A stretch of DNA of 64,000 nucleotides from Enterobacteriaceae bacterium ESL0689 (GCA_029433525.1 JAQTIF010000001.1:2232001-2296000); one strand, 5' to 3'; positions 1-9,468 are shown, counted from the first letter of the stretch. A program made the numbers and translations. The notes: generated by a model from the letters alone, not told the origin.

Positions 1-699
1 ACCATTTTGTTGATCGCCTTGCTGTGTGCACTGATTACGACAGTGCTTAACCTGGCTTTATCTCCTGACAGAGAACAATTTTTGATTCTGCAGGAAGCGA
101 TAAATCAAAGCAACAATATCGGCTTGATCGGCTTGCCTGAGCTGCTGCAGTCTATGACTGTCGAACAGCAGCAAATCCTGCTACGCGCTTTATCAGCTGC
201 CAGTTTTTCTGGCCTGATGGGCAATATCATGCTCATCGGCGGCACCCTGCTGATGACACAAATGGTTTCGGCAGGCAAACGGGTCAGCGCATTACAGGCT
301 ATTGGTCATTGCGTCCCTTTTTTACCCAAATTATTTCTGCTTATCCTGATGACCACTTTTGTCATCCAGCTGGGAATGATGCTATTACTGATACCCGGTG
401 TATTGCTGATGATTGTCCTCGCCTTTTCGCCAGTGATGCTGGTGCAGGACAAAGCTGGAATTTTCAATGTTATACAGCGCAGTATCCGGCTGTCGTGGGC
501 TAATATGCGTCTGGTGACACCAGCTGTTCTTGGCTGGCTGCTGGCGAAAATGCTACTGCTTTTGTCGGTATCCCGCTTTATGATGCTGACCCCCGGCATT
601 GGGACAGCCGCCGTCAATACTATCAATAATCTGATTTCCGCGCTGTTGCTGATCTACCTGTTTCGCTTATACATGCTGATTCGCCACTCACTTTATTGA
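1..699 (+). CDS. yciC: YciC family inner membrane protein (5' end outside window)
   Basis: The reading frame is open from the first base, so the gene enters from the left; about 20 N-terminal residues are missing compared with E. coli YciC (247 aa). The visible 232 codons are dominated by hydrophobic segments, with the family-like stretch [13 protein letters not shown] and the C-terminal [19 protein letters not shown]. It is an inner membrane protein of the UPF0259 family with no established biochemical role. It is followed by yciB and yciA in the same order as in E. coli, which supports the assignment. Confidence 0.93.
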   Translation, partial: TILLIALLCALITTVLNLALSPDREQFLILQEAINQSNNIGLIGLPELLQSMTVEQQQILLRALSAASFSGLMGNIMLIGGTLLMTQMVSAGKRVSALQAIGHCVPFLPKLFLLILMTTFVIQLGMMLLLIPGVLLMIVLAFSPVMLVQDKAGIFNVIQRSIRLSWANMRLVTPAVLGWLLAKMLLLLSVSRFMMLTPGIGTAAVNTINNLISALLLIYLFRLYMLIRHSLY

Positions 700-742
700 A
701 GCCAGCCACTATCCTGACTCATCTGAACCACGGACCAGATAT

Positions 743-1285
743 ATGAAACAGTTTCTTGATTTTTTACCATTAGTTGTCTTTTTCATCTTTTACAAATTAT
801 ACGATATCTATGTGGCAACGGAGGCACTGATTATCGCCACGGCGATAGTGCTGATCTATTGCTGGGTACGCTATCGTAAAATTGAAAAAATGGCGCTGAT
901 CACCTTTGCGGTAGTCGTTATCTTTGGCGGAATGACCCTCTTTTTCCATAATGATGAATTTATAAAATGGAAAGTGACGGTTATCTATATGCTGTTCGCC
1001 GCTGGGTTACTGTTCAGCCAATGGGTGATGAAAAAGCCGCTGATCCAGTGCATGCTGGGCAAAGAGATAACGCTGCCAGATACCGTGTGGCTACGCCTGA
1101 ATTTTGTCTGGGCCCTTTTTTTTATTTTTTGTGGCCTGGCGAATATCTATGTCGCTTTCTGGTTGCCACAGGCCATCTGGGTCAACTTCAAAGTTTTCGG
1201 TCTGACCGCGCTGACGCTGGTTTTTACCCTGGTGAGTGGCATTTATATTTATCGCCATATGCCACAAGACGATCATCATGAATAA
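743..1285 (+). CDS. yciB: YciB/IspZ inner membrane protein
   Basis: The 180-residue product is almost the same length as E. coli YciB (179 aa). It starts [21 protein letters not shown], typical of the IspZ/septation protein A family, and has about five hydrophobic membrane segments. In enterobacteria the protein is linked to envelope synthesis and cell shape through contacts with division and elongation proteins; that role is family knowledge and not visible here. The stop codon overlaps the start of yciA by 8 bases, so the two are probably translated together. Confidence 0.95.
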   Translation: MKQFLDFLPLVVFFIFYKLYDIYVATEALIIATAIVLIYCWVRYRKIEKMALITFAVVVIFGGMTLFFHNDEFIKWKVTVIYMLFAAGLLFSQWVMKKPLIQCMLGKEITLPDTVWLRLNFVWALFFIFCGLANIYVAFWLPQAIWVNFKVFGLTALTLVFTLVSGIYIYRHMPQDDHHE

Positions 1286-1697
1286 AAACAGTCATAACAT
1301 CAAAGCAACGGCGTCGGCTCCGGCTGGCGAACTGGTTCTGCGCACGCTCGCCATGCCTGGCGATACCAATGCCAATGGGGATATTTTTGGTGGCTGGTTA
1401 ATGTCACAAATGGATATCGGTGGTGCGATTATGGCCTATGAGATTGCTCATGGTCGTGTTGTCACCGTGCATGTTGACGGGATAACCTTTTTACGTCCGG
1501 TGGCAGTTGGCGATGTGGTGTGCTGTTATGCGCACTGCGTCCGGCGCGGAACCACATCGGTGGCCATTAATATTGAGGTTTGGGTAAAACAAGTGGCGTC
1601 TGATAACGGAGGACAACGTTATAAAGCCACGGAAGCTCTGTTTATCTACGTTGCAGTAGACGATAACGGCAAACCGCGTGCTCTCCCCGGCCAGTAA
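1278..1697 (+). CDS. yciA: Acyl-CoA thioesterase YciA
   Basis: This is a hot-dog-fold acyl-CoA thioesterase that hydrolyses a broad range of acyl-CoAs in the cytosol. The conserved block [20 protein letters not shown] carries the catalytic Asn and Asp, and [16 protein letters not shown] follows. I place the start at the ATG at 1278 (MNKNSHN), giving 139 aa, close to the 132 aa of E. coli. The frame is open further upstream, but that would overlap yciB too far. In E. coli the next gene is tonB; here it is yniB, so synteny breaks at this point. Confidence 0.95.
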   Translation: MNKNSHNIKATASAPAGELVLRTLAMPGDTNANGDIFGGWLMSQMDIGGAIMAYEIAHGRVVTVHVDGITFLRPVAVGDVVCCYAHCVRRGTTSVAINIEVWVKQVASDNGGQRYKATEALFIYVAVDDNGKPRALPGQ

Positions 1698-1716
1698 ACT
1701 GGCCGGCGGCTTTATT
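1687..1716. terminator. Intrinsic terminator between yciA and yniB
   Basis: A 9-bp perfect inverted repeat (CCGGCCAGT and ACTGGCCGG) overlaps the yciA stop codon and is followed by a short T-rich run. It lies between two convergent genes, so it may serve both. Confidence 0.7.
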
Positions 1717-2252
1717 CAGATAAAACCCGATAGCGAGAAAAAGATATAGCTGACAATGAATATCATCACCGGCAAGATATATAGCGGAAAATACTGTACC
1801 AGAAGGGTATGACGGGGGATGATAATGCGTTGTACCCATTGCTCACGAGTTAATCCTTCTGTACCTTGTGCCTGTTCCAGAATCATTTGATCTTCGATTC
1901 TTTCACCCAGGAACCTCACCTGTCGTCCCATACGTGCACCCGATGCCTGTAACGCAAGACCGATAAATATCAGCATATAGATGATCCAGAATAGTGGATT
2001 CAGGCTGTGTGCAAAATCTGGCAGCGGTGAATGATGCCAGAAAAAATTAAGAAACGGCGTATTGACACGGATCATATCAATCAGTACATGGAAAAAATCC
2101 ATCATTACCGCATCAATACCGGCTTTTTTTACGCTATGTTCATACATAAATTTCAGCACTGATATCAGCGTCGAAACCAGAGCCAGAATAAAAATAACGC
2201 TGCCTGCCAGCCGTTTCACTACCGCCCAGTATCGGGCTTGTTGATATGTCAT
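1716..2252 (-). CDS. yniB: YniB family inner membrane protein
   Basis: The product is 178 aa, the same length as E. coli YniB, with three clear hydrophobic segments (near residues 15-35, 85-105 and 155-175) separated by a charged region. No enzymatic motif is visible and the family function is unknown. It converges on yciA and is divergent from ydjM. Its position next to yciA differs from E. coli, where yniB lies elsewhere in the chromosome. Confidence 0.88.
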   Translation of the reverse strand: MTYQQARYWAVVKRLAGSVIFILALVSTLISVLKFMYEHSVKKAGIDAVMMDFFHVLIDMIRVNTPFLNFFWHHSPLPDFAHSLNPLFWIIYMLIFIGLALQASGARMGRQVRFLGERIEDQMILEQAQGTEGLTREQWVQRIIIPRHTLLVQYFPLYILPVMIFIVSYIFFSLSGFI

Positions 2253-2338
2253 GAATGCTCCTGATTACCGATCGCGATATCGCTTTTGTGACAAATAGTT
2301 ACACCGTCATCTCTTTCGTACATCGGCTAAAATACATA

Positions 2339-2358
2339 TACTGGATAGATTAACAGTC
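2339..2358 (+). promoter_or_regulatory. LexA (SOS) box upstream of ydjM
   Basis: The 20-mer has the diagnostic CTG-N10-CAG core (2341-2356) with an AT-rich centre and the outer TA of the consensus. It lies 13 bp before the ydjM start. E. coli ydjM is a known LexA-regulated gene, so the site agrees with family knowledge. Confidence 0.75.
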
Positions 2359-2371
2359 AAAGGTAACCATT

Positions 2372-2989
2372 ATGACGGCGGAAGGCCATATTCTATTTTC
2401 TATCGCCTGTGGTGTATTTGCTAAAAATGCAGCATTAACCCCGGTTCTTGCACAAGGTGACTGGTGGCATATTATTCCTTCTGTCGTACTAACCAGCCTG
2501 GTCCCTGATATCGATCATCCACACTCATTCGTGGGCCAGCGCTTGCCCTGGATAGCCAGACCGATAGCGCGTATTTTTGGTCATCGCGGCTTTACCCATA
2601 GCCTGCTTGCGGTGGCTGCCGCGCTAACACTCTTTTATTTGTACCAGCCTGAGAGCAGCTTCCTTCCCGCCGATGTACTCCAGGGCATGGTATTGGGCTA
2701 TATCAGCCACATTGTTGCTGATATGCTCACGCCAGCAGGCGTCCCCCTGTTGTGGCCTTGTCACTGGCGTTTTCGTTTGCCTGTTCTGATGTCACAAAAA
2801 AGCAATCAGTCAGAACGGCTCCTGTGCATAGGATTGCTGGTTTGTACCCTGTGGATGCCTCACACTTTCGCTGAGAATGATGTGATACGCAGGTCATCCA
2901 TCATGATCCAATCGCTACAGGACACGTTCAGTCTCTTCCTCAGGCAAACGGAAAGATTAAAAGACCACGCCACTCACCCACAGCATTAA
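2372..2989 (+). CDS. ydjM: YdjM, LexA-regulated inner membrane metal-dependent hydrolase family protein
   Basis: The 205-aa protein belongs to the YdjM/YbcI (DUF457) family of predicted membrane-bound metal-dependent hydrolases. Histidine and aspartate clusters fit metal binding: LVPDIDHPHS near residue 45, HRGFTHSLLAV near residue 72, and YISHIVADMLTPAGVPLLWP near residue 110. Several hydrophobic helices surround them. The substrate is unknown. A LexA box lies just upstream, so induction by DNA damage is expected. The gene converges on cedA with only two bases between them. Confidence 0.9.
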   Translation: MTAEGHILFSIACGVFAKNAALTPVLAQGDWWHIIPSVVLTSLVPDIDHPHSFVGQRLPWIARPIARIFGHRGFTHSLLAVAAALTLFYLYQPESSFLPADVLQGMVLGYISHIVADMLTPAGVPLLWPCHWRFRLPVLMSQKSNQSERLLCIGLLVCTLWMPHTFAENDVIRRSSIMIQSLQDTFSLFLRQTERLKDHATHPQH

Positions 2990-2991
2990 TT

Positions 2992-3234
2992 TTACTGTCC
3001 GATCTCATTATCCTGGCGCGTTTGCATCGCCCAGCGTTGTGCTGACTCCGGTATATCAAACGGCGGGGAACGACATAAACGCTCCCCCTGGACAATAAAA
3101 GCGACATATTTGCCTTTTAACCGCCACACATCGCAAAACCCTTCTATTTTAACCGCATGTTCCGGAGGAGCTGGCTCCACACGGGGCAGATAGCTAATAA
3201 CAGGACGATTTTGTTGGCGCAACCTCTTCATCAT
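2992..3234 (-). CDS. cedA: Cell division activator CedA
   Basis: The 80-aa product matches E. coli CedA in length and in its main segment (LRQQNRPVISYLPR, then PAPPEHAVKIEGF, then FDIPESAQRW). CedA is a small DNA- and RNA-polymerase-associated protein that restores division in over-replicating cells; this is family knowledge. I chose the ATG at 3234 because it gives the family length; a GTG at 3246 would add four residues. No strong ribosome binding site is visible. In E. coli cedA also sits near nadE and osmE, although katE is not present here. Confidence 0.88.
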   Translation of the reverse strand: MMKRLRQQNRPVISYLPRVEPAPPEHAVKIEGFCDVWRLKGKYVAFIVQGERLCRSPPFDIPESAQRWAMQTRQDNEIGQ

Positions 3235-3408
3235 CGATAAATTCACTAAATAAAAAAAGAAATGCCCTTTACAGTAAACAAGATGGCTAAAAAAATCATT
3301 AAAAAAGGTTTCATTTTCACGATGAAACCCTGTTGTTTTTGCTATCGAATGTCTGCGCTTTTCTGCAATATCCCTCTATTCCTGCACTCAAGCAGCATAA
3401 CATTTATG

Positions 3409-3747
3409 CTATTTACTGCTACCTGGATCGGTATCGTATTCTGCACAACTCTGATAGCCCGAGTTCATCACATGGCCGGTATCATCCAGGGCAACAAAAT
3501 AGGTATCTACTGTACCATCCCGATGCTTCAGAATATAGTTCTGGCAGGTTCCGCGTGCGTAGATCATCCTGATTTCAGACGTGGGTTTTCCCGCGATTTG
3601 CCGAACCTGTACACGGGACATGCCTTTTTTGACATCCTTGACGACCGGCTGGGTGAACTGGTCAGCGGTACGATCATAAACCGTACAACCGGCCAGCAAG
3701 GTGGCAACGGTCATGGCACCTAACAATCCTGCAATATTTTTGTTCAT
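3409..3747 (-). CDS. osmE: Osmotically inducible lipoprotein OsmE
   Basis: This 112-aa lipoprotein precursor has a signal peptide ending in the lipobox LLAGC, so Cys20 is the expected lipidated residue. The mature part carries the SmpA/OmlA-like segment [20 protein letters not shown] and the end SCAEYDTDP, as in E. coli OsmE (also 112 aa). The start at 3747 (MNKN) is set by the signal peptide and by AGGA upstream; the longer frame would disrupt the signal. It is divergent from nadE across about 230 bp, as in E. coli. Confidence 0.95.
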   Translation of the reverse strand: MNKNIAGLLGAMTVATLLAGCTVYDRTADQFTQPVVKDVKKGMSRVQVRQIAGKPTSEIRMIYARGTCQNYILKHRDGTVDTYFVALDDTGHVMNSGYQSCAEYDTDPGSSK

Positions 3748-3979
3748 ACTGATCTGTTCCTCATCGATTAACATGACAATTAAGCCTGGAATAGTTAACG
3801 TTCTTTTTCAAGCAAGCGCGTGACAGCGATCGATCTGAGAAAAAATTCTGTGTCAGCAGCGATTATAGCCATTTCACTCCCTTTCGATATCATATACTGG
3901 GAAGATCCTTGTCGTTTGATTATTAACGAGGTAGTTTTATCCGGGATAGCAGGCTTTTACTTTCCTGAGAGGGTAAATA

Positions 3980-4807
3980 ATGACGTTACAACAAAAAATT
4001 ATTCAAACGCTGGGAACAAAGCCGCAAATCGATGCGGCAACAGAGGTGCGCCGCAGTGTCGACTTTTTAAAGTCGTATCTGCAAACCCACCCTTTTATTA
4101 AATCACTGGTGCTGGGGATCAGTGGCGGTCAGGACTCCACACTGGCCGGAAAACTCTGTCAGCAGGCGATTAATGAATTACGCACAGAAACTGGTAATCA
4201 ACAGCTGCAGTTTATCGCCGTCCGCCTGCCCTATGGTATTCAGGCCGATGAGCAGGATTGTCAGGATGCTATCGCTTTTATTCAGCCAGACCGAGTATTG
4301 ACCGTCAATATAAAAGGTGCGGTTATGGCGAGCGAGCAGGCATTACGTGACGCCGGGGTTGAGCTGAACGACTTCGTCCGTGGTAATGAGAAAGCCCGTG
4401 AACGGATGAAAGCACAATACAGCATTGCCGGAATGAACCAGGGGGTGGTGGTCGGTACTGACCATGCTGCGGAAGCCATTACTGGATTCTTCACCAAGTA
4501 CGGGGATGGTGGCACCGATATCAATCCCCTTTATCGTCTTAATAAACGTCAGGGTAAACAGCTACTGACTTTTCTGGGCTGTCCGCCACACCTCTATAAT
4601 AAACAACCCACCGCCGATCTCGAGGACGATCGCCCGTCACTGCCCGATGAAGTGGCGCTGGGAGTGAGTTACGAAAATATTGATGATTATCTGGAAGGTC
4701 AACAACTCGATAAGAACATCATGCAACGCATTGAGGCGTGGTATCAGAAAACGGAGCATAAACGCCACTTGCCGATCACAGTCTTTGATGATTTCTGGAA
4801 AAAATAA
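3980..4807 (+). CDS. nadE: Ammonia-dependent NAD synthetase
   Basis: NadE makes NAD from nicotinate adenine dinucleotide, ATP and ammonia in the cytosol. The protein is 275 aa, exactly the E. coli length, with the PP-loop motif [13 protein letters not shown] near residue 45 and [20 protein letters not shown] near residue 160. There is no glutaminase domain, so ammonia is the nitrogen donor. A GAGGG sequence precedes the ATG. It is divergent from osmE and converges on spy. Confidence 0.97.
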   Translation: MTLQQKIIQTLGTKPQIDAATEVRRSVDFLKSYLQTHPFIKSLVLGISGGQDSTLAGKLCQQAINELRTETGNQQLQFIAVRLPYGIQADEQDCQDAIAFIQPDRVLTVNIKGAVMASEQALRDAGVELNDFVRGNEKARERMKAQYSIAGMNQGVVVGTDHAAEAITGFFTKYGDGGTDINPLYRLNKRQGKQLLTFLGCPPHLYNKQPTADLEDDRPSLPDEVALGVSYENIDDYLEGQQLDKNIMQRIEAWYQKTEHKRHLPITVFDDFWKK

Positions 4808-4877
4808 TCGTCGTGGTTGTCGCGGTGCACTTGTTGCTGCGGCGATGTCCCGTCAGACGTAGTACCTGCCCCCAACA

Positions 4878-4896
4878 CAGGCAGCTAAGCTGCCTG
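4878..4896. terminator. Hairpin between convergent nadE and spy
   Basis: A 9-bp perfect inverted repeat (CAGGCAGCT and AGCTGCCTG with a one-base centre) lies in the 115-bp gap between the two converging genes. There is no clear T-run on either side, so terminator function is only likely from position. Confidence 0.45.
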
Positions 4897-4922
4897 GTCC
4901 ATCTATTCAGGATACAGAAAGA

Positions 4923-5399
4923 TCATTTCCTGACAGCTGCTCTCTTTTCGAGCTCTGTCATTTTTTTATTTAGATTATCACTGAACTTTTTTTTCTGTTC
5001 TGGCGTCAGAATATTATAGATTTTATTCTGAACTTGCAGACGTTGCAGCAATGCCGCTTTATGCCATGCTGCTATTTTATCAATTTGTGCTTCAGCCTTT
5101 GCCTGATCGAACGTATCGCTGGTAATCAGATCATGCATTGCCCGTAGATCTTCCTCCGCAGGCTGCGGATTTTTTTCATCCTGATTTTTTACAATATCGT
5201 GGATCTGCTTTTTTTGCTCATCCGTCAATTTGATATTTTTTAATGCCATATGAATCGAATGGCCATGCATACCTTTATGATAGCGCTCCATGCTATCCTT
5301 TTTGATATGCGGAGTATCGCCATCCACCGCATGCGCATAGCCCGTCATTCCCAATGCCAGTGTGGATGCAAAAAACAGTGCGGTTATCTTTTTCATCAT
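4923..5399 (-). CDS. spy: Periplasmic chaperone Spy
   Basis: The 158-aa protein has a signal peptide (MMKKITALFFASTLALGMTG, cleavage after AHA) and the Spy/CpxP family repeats LTDEQKKQI and LTPEQKKKF with AMHDLITSDTFDQAKAEAQI between them. Spy is an ATP-independent, cradle-shaped chaperone of the periplasm, induced in E. coli by the Cpx and Bae envelope-stress systems. The start follows GAGG with 7-bp spacing. The family's usual position near nadE is kept. Confidence 0.93.
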   Translation of the reverse strand: MMKKITALFFASTLALGMTGYAHAVDGDTPHIKKDSMERYHKGMHGHSIHMALKNIKLTDEQKKQIHDIVKNQDEKNPQPAEEDLRAMHDLITSDTFDQAKAEAQIDKIAAWHKAALLQRLQVQNKIYNILTPEQKKKFSDNLNKKMTELEKRAAVRK

Positions 5400-5494
5400 T
5401 CTGATGCCTCTTACTTACGTTAATATAAACGGTCGCTATCCTGTAACCGACGAACAGGATAAACATTAGCCGACTTATCGTCAATTGCTCATAT

Positions 5495-5509
5495 GTAAAG
5501 GAAAGAAAA
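5495..5509 (+). promoter_or_regulatory. Candidate CpxR box upstream of spy
   Basis: GTAAA, five bases, then GAAAA lies about 100 bp before the spy start; the CpxR consensus is GTAAA-N5-GTAAA, so one base of the second half differs. spy is a known Cpx target in E. coli, which makes the match worth noting, but the region is A-rich and chance is possible. Confidence 0.35.
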
Positions 5510-5753
5510 TATAAAAATATTTTTTAACTATTATTAAGAATAATAAAAAATAAAAGACTAAAAACAGTAATAATATATCGTAAGAATAAATGACTGTCTG
5601 TTTTGATTAAGTAAAAATACTGTCTACCCTTTGTAATAATCTGCCAGACAGAAGATATAACTATCAGATAATTCTGTATATCGGCCAGCGTCAGGGCCAT
5701 GCGGTTCATTCTCCAGAGAAGTGTATTGATAGCCATTTGGTTTTATTCGCTTC

Positions 5754-5779
5754 ATCCGCACACCTCAGAGGGTGCGGAT
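5754..5779. other. Isolated hairpin in the spy-bactofilin gap
   Basis: ATCCGCAC and GTGCGGAT form an 8-bp stem around a 10-base loop. There is no T-run after it and no gene ends nearby, so its role is unknown. Confidence 0.4.
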
Positions 5780-6104
5780 TATAATTGCGGGCGTGGCGGC
5801 TGGCAGAGTCAGTCAGGCTGGCACAGACAACGCCACAACAACAATAACTGCCAGCGTTCTACTGTGACATTCAAACAATGAATCAATTTCACATCTGTCA
5901 TTAATTGTGCGGTTGCTCATAAAAGTGCATAAGATCATAGTATTGTTGCAACAGTTATTATAAGCTATTGCATATACAAGCGATCAACAGGATATTGTAT
6001 GCAAATAACAAGCTGCCAGAATATACTGCTACTTTTCAGCATTCACACATCAGTTTCTGCTACAAAACCAAAGAAAACATATTTCACAGATTGGTGGAAG
6101 CGAT

Positions 6105-6743
6105 ATGAACTCAGAGAACAACAAACAGAATCTGTTTTTTTATAGTGCTTCTGCGGCCTGGCTCATATCATTACTGAGCTGGGCATTTGGTTTTACCCTG
6201 CTTTCACTGGCGACCTTAGCACTGGCGCTTACCGCATTTTTATTTTATGGATTACAAAGAAGGAAAATGAATATGTTTGGAAAAAGCAAATTAACACCAG
6301 AATCTCCTGTAGAAGAGACCATGCCACAGCCGACGGAGTCACAAGGAGAAATATCGAAGTTTGCTCATCAGAAAAATACTATTATCGGCGCTGATGTCCA
6401 TGTTGAAGGCAATCTGACCATCGCTGATCAAATCTATATTCATGGTAGTGTAACCGGTGATATTCATGCCTCCGGCGGCATCGTGAAGGTCATGAGCAGC
6501 GGTTCAGTACAGGGCAATATCGTCTGTAGTCATCTGATCGTTGATGGGCGTATTACTGGCGAGTGCCTGGCAGAAGATATCGAAATTGCCGAGCGCGGCA
6601 GCATTACCGGCAACCTGACTTATACTTCGCTCTGTGTCAAAAAAGGCGGCGTTTTTATTGGCGGTGCCAATATGTTTAAAGAGCAGGACAGAGCCAGTGT
6701 TACCGAGCTGATCCTCACAACAGAAGAAGAACTGACTGCCTGA
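6105..6743 (+). CDS. Bactofilin family (polymer-forming cytoskeletal) protein
   Basis: The N-terminus has two hydrophobic helices (about residues 10-48), then a polar linker with a proline-rich stretch. From about residue 85 a bactofilin (DUF583) domain begins: NTIIGADVHVEGNLTIADQI, VTGDIHASGG, VQGNIVCSHLIVDGRITGE and ITGNLTYTSLCVKKGG are the short repeats of the right-handed beta-helix. Bactofilins polymerise and act in cell shape or envelope organisation; CcmA of Proteus and Helicobacter is a relative. The ATG follows GGTGGA with good spacing. The gene is monocistronic and lies just before xthA. I infer membrane anchoring from the helices. Confidence 0.87.
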   Translation: MNSENNKQNLFFYSASAAWLISLLSWAFGFTLLSLATLALALTAFLFYGLQRRKMNMFGKSKLTPESPVEETMPQPTESQGEISKFAHQKNTIIGADVHVEGNLTIADQIYIHGSVTGDIHASGGIVKVMSSGSVQGNIVCSHLIVDGRITGECLAEDIEIAERGSITGNLTYTSLCVKKGGVFIGGANMFKEQDRASVTELILTTEEELTA

Positions 6744-6886
6744 GGGCCATATCATCAACAGTGCAGACTCCGGCATATCGCTGGAGTCACATCCGGACAG
6801 TCATCCCCCTTCTGTAAGACCTTTCCACGATCATTGACCGCAATTTCTGTTACCATGAGACTTTACCTGGTTCAGTAACGGCGATC

Positions 6887-7699
6887 ATGAAATTTATCTC
6901 TTTTAATATCAATGGACTACGCGCCCATTTACATCAACTGGCAGCCATTATCGAAAAACACCAGCCTGATATTATTGGCCTGCAGGAAACCAAAGTTCAT
7001 GATGATATGTTTCCTCACGAAGAGGTGGCGAAATTCGGTTATCACGTCTTTTATCATGGACAAAAAGGCCATTATGGTGTGGCATTATTGTGCAAAACCG
7101 TTCCCGTATTTGTCCATCGCGGTTTCCCCGATGATGACCCGGAGGCACAACGGCGCATGATCATTGCCGGTATTCCCTCTCCCCTTGGTCCTGTCACCGT
7201 CATCAACGGCTATTTTCCGCAGGGCGAGAGTCGTGACCATCCGATTAAGTTCCCGGCTAAAGCGGCGTTCTATCAGAAACTGCAGGATTATCTGCACAGC
7301 ACACTGAATAAAAATAACCCGGTACTGATTATGGGCGATATGAATATCAGCCCGACCGATCTGGATATCGGCATTGGTGAAGAGAACCGTAAACGCTGGC
7401 TGCGTGCCGGTAAGTGCTCATTCCTGCCCGAAGAGCGGCAATGGATGGCGCGTCTGCTCGACTGGGGGCTGGTAGATACCTGGCGCCATGCCAATCCGCT
7501 ATGTCAGGATCGCTTCTCATGGTTCGACTACCGCTCACGGGGATTCGCGGACAACCGGGGACTGCGTATCGATTTGCTGCTGGCCAGTGCGCCGTTGATC
7601 CATTGTTGCGTTGATACCGGTATTGATTACGCGATCCGTGGCATGGAAAAACCGTCTGACCATGCTCCCGTCTGGGCCACCTTTCACACCGCTGAGTAA
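6887..7699 (+). CDS. xthA: Exodeoxyribonuclease III
   Basis: Exonuclease III is the main AP endonuclease and 3'-5' exonuclease of base excision repair. The 270-aa protein (268 in E. coli) has the endonuclease/exonuclease/phosphatase fold motifs: [15 protein letters not shown] at the start, [11 protein letters not shown] (metal-binding Glu), [24 protein letters not shown] (Asp/Asn), and the C-terminal KPSDHAPVW with the catalytic His. It is followed by a 387-bp gap containing a dispersed repeat. Confidence 0.97.
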   Translation: MKFISFNINGLRAHLHQLAAIIEKHQPDIIGLQETKVHDDMFPHEEVAKFGYHVFYHGQKGHYGVALLCKTVPVFVHRGFPDDDPEAQRRMIIAGIPSPLGPVTVINGYFPQGESRDHPIKFPAKAAFYQKLQDYLHSTLNKNNPVLIMGDMNISPTDLDIGIGEENRKRWLRAGKCSFLPEERQWMARLLDWGLVDTWRHANPLCQDRFSWFDYRSRGFADNRGLRIDLLLASAPLIHCCVDTGIDYAIRGMEKPSDHAPVWATFHTAE

Positions 7700-7867
7700 C
7701 GCACTGCCTGGTGGGCTGGGTTTTGCTGACCATGTTATCGCTGAATAATCCCGACCTTGTCACATTCCCGGATAATTTTCCTGCTTTTATCACCGCAACA
7801 GCTGGTATATAGTCAGGAAACGGCCATTTCGCCGGAAGTCAATAAGTAGAATACCCTCCCTATTTAA

Positions 7868-7998
7868 AGCCTGGCCCAGCAGGCGTTATTAACACAGCCA
7901 GCGCGGAGAAACCGCAGCGTACAGGTAGTACGTGAGGATTTCTGGCACTGCCCAGGGCCAAAATAGCAAGTAAAACAGCCTGATGGACCAGGCTCTTA
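7868..7998 (+). repeat. Dispersed intergenic repeat, copy 1
   Basis: This about 131-bp element, in the 387-bp gap between xthA and gdhA, is clearly related to 24344-24487. Both begin GCCTGGCCCA, share a core of about 90 bp (AGCGCGGAGAAAC, then TAGTACGTGAGGATTTC, then CAAAATRGCAAGTAAAA) and end in CTTA. Inside, GAAACC to CGTAC pairs with GTACG to GATTTC as an imperfect hairpin, and outer bases AGCCTGG and CCAGGCT are inverted. It is not the ERIC consensus. The rest of the gap holds nothing I recognise apart from the gdhA promoter region. Confidence 0.75.
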
Positions 7999-8086
7999 GT
8001 CAGGTTGCTTTCAGATAGTTAGCGATCATTATCGGAAAAAATCCTGTAGGCATTCCACATCATAACCATAAGGTAAATTGATAACT

Positions 8087-9430
8087 ATGGATAATCTCTC
8101 TACGCTGGAAAGTTTTCTCGTTCATGTTCAGCAACGTGCTCCTCATCAACCTGAGTTTGCCCAGGCAGTCCAGGAAGTGATGACCACACTGTGGCCCTTT
8201 CTTGAAGAAAATCCGCACTATCGCCAGTTTTCACTGCTGGAGCGCCTGGTCGAGCCGGAGCGTGCTATTCAGTTCCGTGTCGCATGGATCGATGACCATA
8301 ATCAGGTGCAGGTCAATCGCGCCTGGCGTGTGCAGTTCAATTCCGCTATTGGTCCGTATAAAGGCGGCATGCGTTTTCATCCCTCGGTGAACCTGTCTAT
8401 TCTCAAATTCCTTGGCTTTGAACAAATCTTTAAAAATGCCCTGACCACCTTGCCGATGGGCGGCGGCAAAGGTGGCAGTGATTTTGATCCCAAAGGTAAA
8501 AGTGATGGTGAAGTGATGCGCTTTTGCCAGGCACTGATGACAGAACTGTATCGCCATTTAGGCTCGGATACTGACGTCCCTGCTGGTGATATTGGCGTCG
8601 GAGCTCGTGAGATCGGTTTTATGGCCGGCATGATGAAAAAGCTGTCCAACAATAGCGCCTGTGTTTTTACCGGGAAAGGGCTCTCGTTTGGTGGCAGTCT
8701 GATCCGCCCGGAAGCAACTGGTTATGGCCTGATCTACTTTACTGATGCCATGCTTAAACATCACGGTATGAGCCTTGACGGGATGCGGGTCGCCGTGTCT
8801 GGTTCCGGCAATGTCGCACAATACGCGATCGAAAAAGCCATGATGATGGGCGCACGTGTCATCACAGCTTCAGACTCCGGTGGGACGGTGGTCGACGAAG
8901 AGGGTTTCACTGCCGAAAAACTGGCCCGTCTGTGCGCGATCAAAAACCGTCGCGAGGGCCGAATCGCTGACTACGCTCAGGAATATGGCCTGACCTATCT
9001 GGACGGTGCACAACCCTGGTCGGTTCCTGTCGATATTGCCCTGCCTTGCGCGACACAAAACGAACTGGATGTTGACGCTGCCGGTCAGCTGATCGCGCAT
9101 GGCGTGAAAGTGGTGGCGGAAGGCGCCAATATGCCGACCACTATTGCGGCCACCAACCTGTTCCTCGACGCTGGCGTTTTGTTCGCCCCCGGCAAAGCCG
9201 CTAACGCTGGCGGTGTTGCAACATCAGGGCTGGAAATGGCACAAAATGCGGCACGCATGAGCTGGAGTGCCGAGGAAGTCGATCGGCGTTTGCATCAGAT
9301 TATGTCAGATATTCATCACGCCTGTGTGCGATATGGCGGTCAGGGGCGACAAACCAACTATGTTCGCGGTGCCAACATCGCCGGTTTTGTCAAAGTGGCG
9401 GACGCGATGCTGGCACAAGGGGTGCTGTAA
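8087..9430 (+). CDS. gdhA: NADP-specific glutamate dehydrogenase
   Basis: GdhA makes glutamate from 2-oxoglutarate, ammonia and NADPH. The 447-aa product equals the E. coli length. Key motifs are VNRAWRVQFNSAIGPYKGGM, the lysine-containing LPMGGGKGGSDFDPKGKS, DVPAGDIGVGAREIGFM, the nucleotide-binding VSGSGNVAQYAIE and EGANMPTT. I prefer the ATG at 8087 because AAGGT sits about 12 bp upstream and the N-terminus then aligns with E. coli; a TTG at 8078 would be only 3 bp from that site. It converges on topB. Confidence 0.97.
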   Translation: MDNLSTLESFLVHVQQRAPHQPEFAQAVQEVMTTLWPFLEENPHYRQFSLLERLVEPERAIQFRVAWIDDHNQVQVNRAWRVQFNSAIGPYKGGMRFHPSVNLSILKFLGFEQIFKNALTTLPMGGGKGGSDFDPKGKSDGEVMRFCQALMTELYRHLGSDTDVPAGDIGVGAREIGFMAGMMKKLSNNSACVFTGKGLSFGGSLIRPEATGYGLIYFTDAMLKHHGMSLDGMRVAVSGSGNVAQYAIEKAMMMGARVITASDSGGTVVDEEGFTAEKLARLCAIKNRREGRIADYAQEYGLTYLDGAQPWSVPVDIALPCATQNELDVDAAGQLIAHGVKVVAEGANMPTTIAATNLFLDAGVLFAPGKAANAGGVATSGLEMAQNAARMSWSAEEVDRRLHQIMSDIHHACVRYGGQGRQTNYVRGANIAGFVKVADAMLAQGVL

Positions 9431-9468
9431 GCAGACAGACATCGCCCCTGAGGCCAGATCACCAGCGT

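Larger units (their letters stand above)
5400..6104. other. 705-bp AT-rich intergenic region between spy and the bactofilin gene
   Basis: This stretch holds no convincing gene. Short frames at 5524-5736 and 5699-5881 overlap each other on opposite strands, have no ribosome binding site and resemble no family I know. It should contain the divergent promoters of spy and the bactofilin gene, a candidate CpxR site (5495-5509) and a strong hairpin (5754-5779). Confidence 0.6.

Noticed and set aside
5524..5881. Two short ORFs on opposite strands (5524-5736 minus, 5699-5881 plus)
   Set aside because: They overlap, have no ribosome binding site and show no family resemblance; base composition explains them.
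7347..7793. 148-codon frame antisense to xthA
   Set aside because: It is a shadow of the conserved xthA gene and has no protein-like features.
7868..7998. ERIC element
   Set aside because: The ERIC consensus arms are not present; length is similar but the sequence is different.
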